This document shows, piece after piece, positions 6,376 through 7,424 of a DNA stretch of 7,424 nt. The notes beneath the pieces are model-generated. The model searched no databases. It was not told the DNA's origin and saw only the letters and a program-made list of their open reading frames with translations. Both the position numbers and the translations under genes were made by a program. Source of the stretch: Betaproteobacteria bacterium (GTDB lineage: Bacteria > Pseudomonadota > Gammaproteobacteria > Burkholderiales > SG8-39); the NCBI GenBank assembly GCA_012274205.1, contig JAAOZY010000456.1, positions 1-7,424 of the forward strand, in the 5' to 3' direction. The stretch's first letter is position 1; every line of letters begins with the position of its first letter.

Positions 6376-7136
6376 CAACGGATTCCGATGAGTTTGTGGG
6401 TCTGCAGCGACAGGCGCCATTGCGGATGCGCGAGGCAGTATTCGGTCGCGAGGCGCGTGTTGCGCGCTTTCTCCGCGCCGTCCATGGGTTGGAGAAAGAA
6501 ATGCGCAAAATCCAGCTGCGCATAGCGCTCCGGTTCGGCACCCGCCTGCGGATAGACGAGCTTCAGCTCATCGCCGCGCCTGAGCGTGAGCGGCGCACCG
6601 GCCTTGGGGCTCACCGTCAGCCACAGCTCGCCCGCGGGTGCAGCCAGCGTGCCGTTGGTTTCCACCGCCAGCACGAAACCGCGCGCGCGCACTGCGGCAA
6701 TCAGCTCGGCATCGAGCTGCAGCAGCGGCTCGCCGCCGGTGCAGACGACGAAGCGCTGCGCCGCGCCGCGCGCGGGCCGCGCCGCGCTTTGTGCGGGCCA
6801 CGCCGCGCCTTGCGCGGGCCACGCTGCGCCTTGCGCAGGCCACGCTGCGCCTTGCGCAGGCCACGCTGCGCCTTGCGCGGGCCACGCCGCGCCTTGCGCG
6901 GGCCAACAGGCCTCGACCGCAGCCGCGAGCGCCTCGGCGCTGTCGAACCTGCCGCCGCCGTCGCCGTCGCTGCCGACGAACTCCGTGTCGCAGAAGCGGC
7001 ACACTGCCGTCGCGCGGTCCGGCTCGCGCCCCGACCACAGATTGCAGCCGGCAAAACGCAGGAACACGGCCGGCCGGCCGCTGTGTGCGCCTTCGCCTTG
7101 CAGGGTGTAAAAGATTTCCTTGACCGAATAGGCCAC
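6375..7136 (-). CDS. queE: 7-carboxy-7-deazaguanine synthase with a heptad repeat insertion
   Basis: QueE is a radical-SAM enzyme that contracts 6-carboxytetrahydropterin, the QueD product, to 7-carboxy-7-deazaguanine. It starts at GTG 7136, chosen because GGAGG lies seven bases upstream and the protein then begins at the family's A-Y-S-V-K-E-I-F-Y-T-L-Q-G-E-G. The cluster cysteines are 31, 46 and 49, spaced C-x14-C-x2-C as in the Burkholderia multivorans type rather than the classical C-x3-C-x2-C. CTGGEP (132-137) is the SAM-binding motif, followed by ETNG, SPKAGAPL, LQPMDG and a closing LQTHK. The length is 253 residues against about 210 for the Burkholderia enzyme as I recall it. Residues 78-126 are seven heptads, and removing six gives about 211. 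Everything conserved is intact and in frame, so the enzyme is probably functional. It is first in a queE-queD-DUF2855 operon. Confidence 0.93.
   Translation of the reverse strand: MAYSVKEIFYTLQGEGAHSGRPAVFLRFAGCNLWSGREPDRATAVCRFCDTEFVGSDGDGGGRFDSAEALAAAVEACWPAQGAAWPAQGAAWPAQGAAWPAQGAAWPAQGAAWPAQSAARPARGAAQRFVVCTGGEPLLQLDAELIAAVRARGFVLAVETNGTLAAPAGELWLTVSPKAGAPLTLRRGDELKLVYPQAGAEPERYAQLDFAHFFLQPMDGAEKARNTRLATEYCLAHPQWRLSLQTHKLIGIR
6759..6905 (-). repeat. Seven tandem 21-bp repeats inside queE (WPAQGAA heptads)
   Basis: Seven contiguous 21-base units fill exactly 147 bases. In coding order they give WPAQGAA five times, then WPAQSAA, then RPARGAA. The first five differ only at two third-codon positions (GCG/GCA and CCC/CCT). 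Units 1 and 5 are identical, as are units 3 and 4, which points to duplication and slippage or unequal exchange. Divergence grows toward the last two units, next to conserved QRFVVCTGGEP. The unit is a multiple of three, so gain or loss of copies keeps the frame. Confidence 0.97.
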
Positions 7137-7180
7137 AACCTCGCCTCCGCGCTTCCCCCGGGCCGCGGGGATCGGACGCG

Positions 7181-7186
7181 ATTCTA
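7181..7186 (-). promoter_or_regulatory. Predicted -10 element of the queE operon promoter
   Basis: On the minus strand TAGAAT (7186-7181, five of six consensus bases) lies 45 bases before the queE GTG. I find no good -35 at the usual spacing; TTGTTC at 7215-7210 is too far away at 23 bases. The leader would be about 35-40 bases and contains the GGAGG ribosome site. I see no clear preQ1-riboswitch-like structure there. Confidence 0.35.
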
Positions 7187-7247
7187 CTCTGCGCCGGCGC
7201 CGGGAAGCCGAACAATCGGCAAATCTGCGGCCTCTCGCTGACCGGGA

Positions 7248-7253
7248 TAGAAT
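7248..7253 (+). promoter_or_regulatory. Predicted -10 element for the SGNH-like gene
   Basis: TAGAAT at 7248-7253 would set transcription start near 7260, 34 bases before the ATG at 7294. The -35 region at 17-base spacing (CTGCGG) is poor. Together with the mirror-image TAGAAT at 7181-7186 it marks a compact divergent promoter region. Confidence 0.35.
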
Positions 7254-7293
7254 CATGCTGCCAGGCGCTGCGCGCGACGAGGGAGAAACCATC

Positions 7294-7424
7294 ATGGCGG
7301 TCTACTACGGAAGCGGCGCGCCGATCGAGCCCGGCGCCTATCCTGCGATACTTGCCGTCGGCGATTCCTGGTTCTGGTATCCGCTGCCGACCGGCTACAA
7401 CCTGCTGCAGCAGCTGTCGCAGCG
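7294..7424 (+). CDS. SGNH/GDSL-like hydrolase, N-terminal fragment
   Basis: Forty-three complete codons are visible before the window ends. The segment ILAVGDSWFWYP (19-30) carries the block I G-D-S of SGNH/GDSL hydrolases, with Ser 25 as the candidate nucleophile and Trp in place of the usual Leu. It is followed by NLLQQLSQ, the start of the first helix. There is no signal peptide, because the motif comes almost at once. The ATG at 7294 has GGGAG about eight bases upstream. An in-frame ATG at 7255 would sit on the predicted transcription start and is less likely. Only the first block is visible, so the family call and any substrate remain tentative. The gene is divergent from queE and shows no functional link to it. 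Confidence 0.65.
   Translation, partial: MAVYYGSGAPIEPGAYPAILAVGDSWFWYPLPTGYNLLQQLSQ

Noticed and set aside
4853..6541. Possible fusion protein of 562 residues by extending DUF2855 upstream
   Set aside because: The extension runs in another frame through queD and the end of queE. The AGGAGG site and ATGA overlap fix the start at 5977.
6759..6905. CRISPR-like array
   Set aside because: The 21-bp units are directly contiguous with no spacers and stay in the queE reading frame, so this is a coding tandem repeat.
6396..7241. 281-codon plus-strand open frame opposite queE
   Set aside because: It is kept open by the GC-rich tandem repeat, which lacks stops in several frames. The minus-strand QueE has all family motifs.

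Overview
The window is GC-rich and gene-dense. Its QueE belongs to the C-x14-C-x2-C type that I know from Burkholderia, and the c-type cytochrome plus PQQ enzyme fit an aerobic Gram-negative. A betaproteobacterium, probably Burkholderiales, is the best guess; this is an inference from protein similarity recalled from memory, with no database search.

Left part (1-4480): the 5' end of a TetR-family regulator gene points left off the window edge. Its promoter is overlapped by a pair of near-identical operator-like palindromes. Pointing right, behind a good sigma-70-like promoter (235-263), are three genes: a periplasmic PQQ-dependent glucose/sorbosone dehydrogenase-like enzyme (359-1630), a secreted di-haem cytochrome c (1639-2268, 8 bases later) and a TonB-dependent outer-membrane receptor (2390-4480). 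The receptor closely resembles E. coli PqqU (formerly YncD), the PQQ importer. Together they read as a self-contained module: the receptor brings PQQ into the periplasm, the dehydrogenase uses it to oxidise a sugar or similar compound, and the cytochrome carries electrons to the respiratory chain. No pqq biosynthesis gene is visible in the window.

Middle (4481-4852): a gap between converging genes with no intact gene. It holds a frameshifted C-terminal scrap of a short-chain dehydrogenase on the minus strand, then an AT-rich island of about 90 bases with a doubtful 38-codon hydrophobic ORF, and weak hairpins beyond the stops of both flanking genes.

Right part (4853-7136, minus strand): a tightly coupled operon, queE - queD - DUF2855, whose junctions are TGATG and ATGA. 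QueE and QueD catalyse two successive steps of 7-deazaguanine (queuosine precursor) synthesis. queE carries seven in-frame 21-bp repeats encoding a WPAQGAA heptad array just before its CTGGEP motif, where I recall a single copy in the Burkholderia enzyme. DUF2855 is an oxidoreductase-like protein of unknown role. A short divergent promoter region (7137-7293) separates queE from the start of a plus-strand gene with a GDSW motif, probably an SGNH/GDSL-like hydrolase, cut by the window end.
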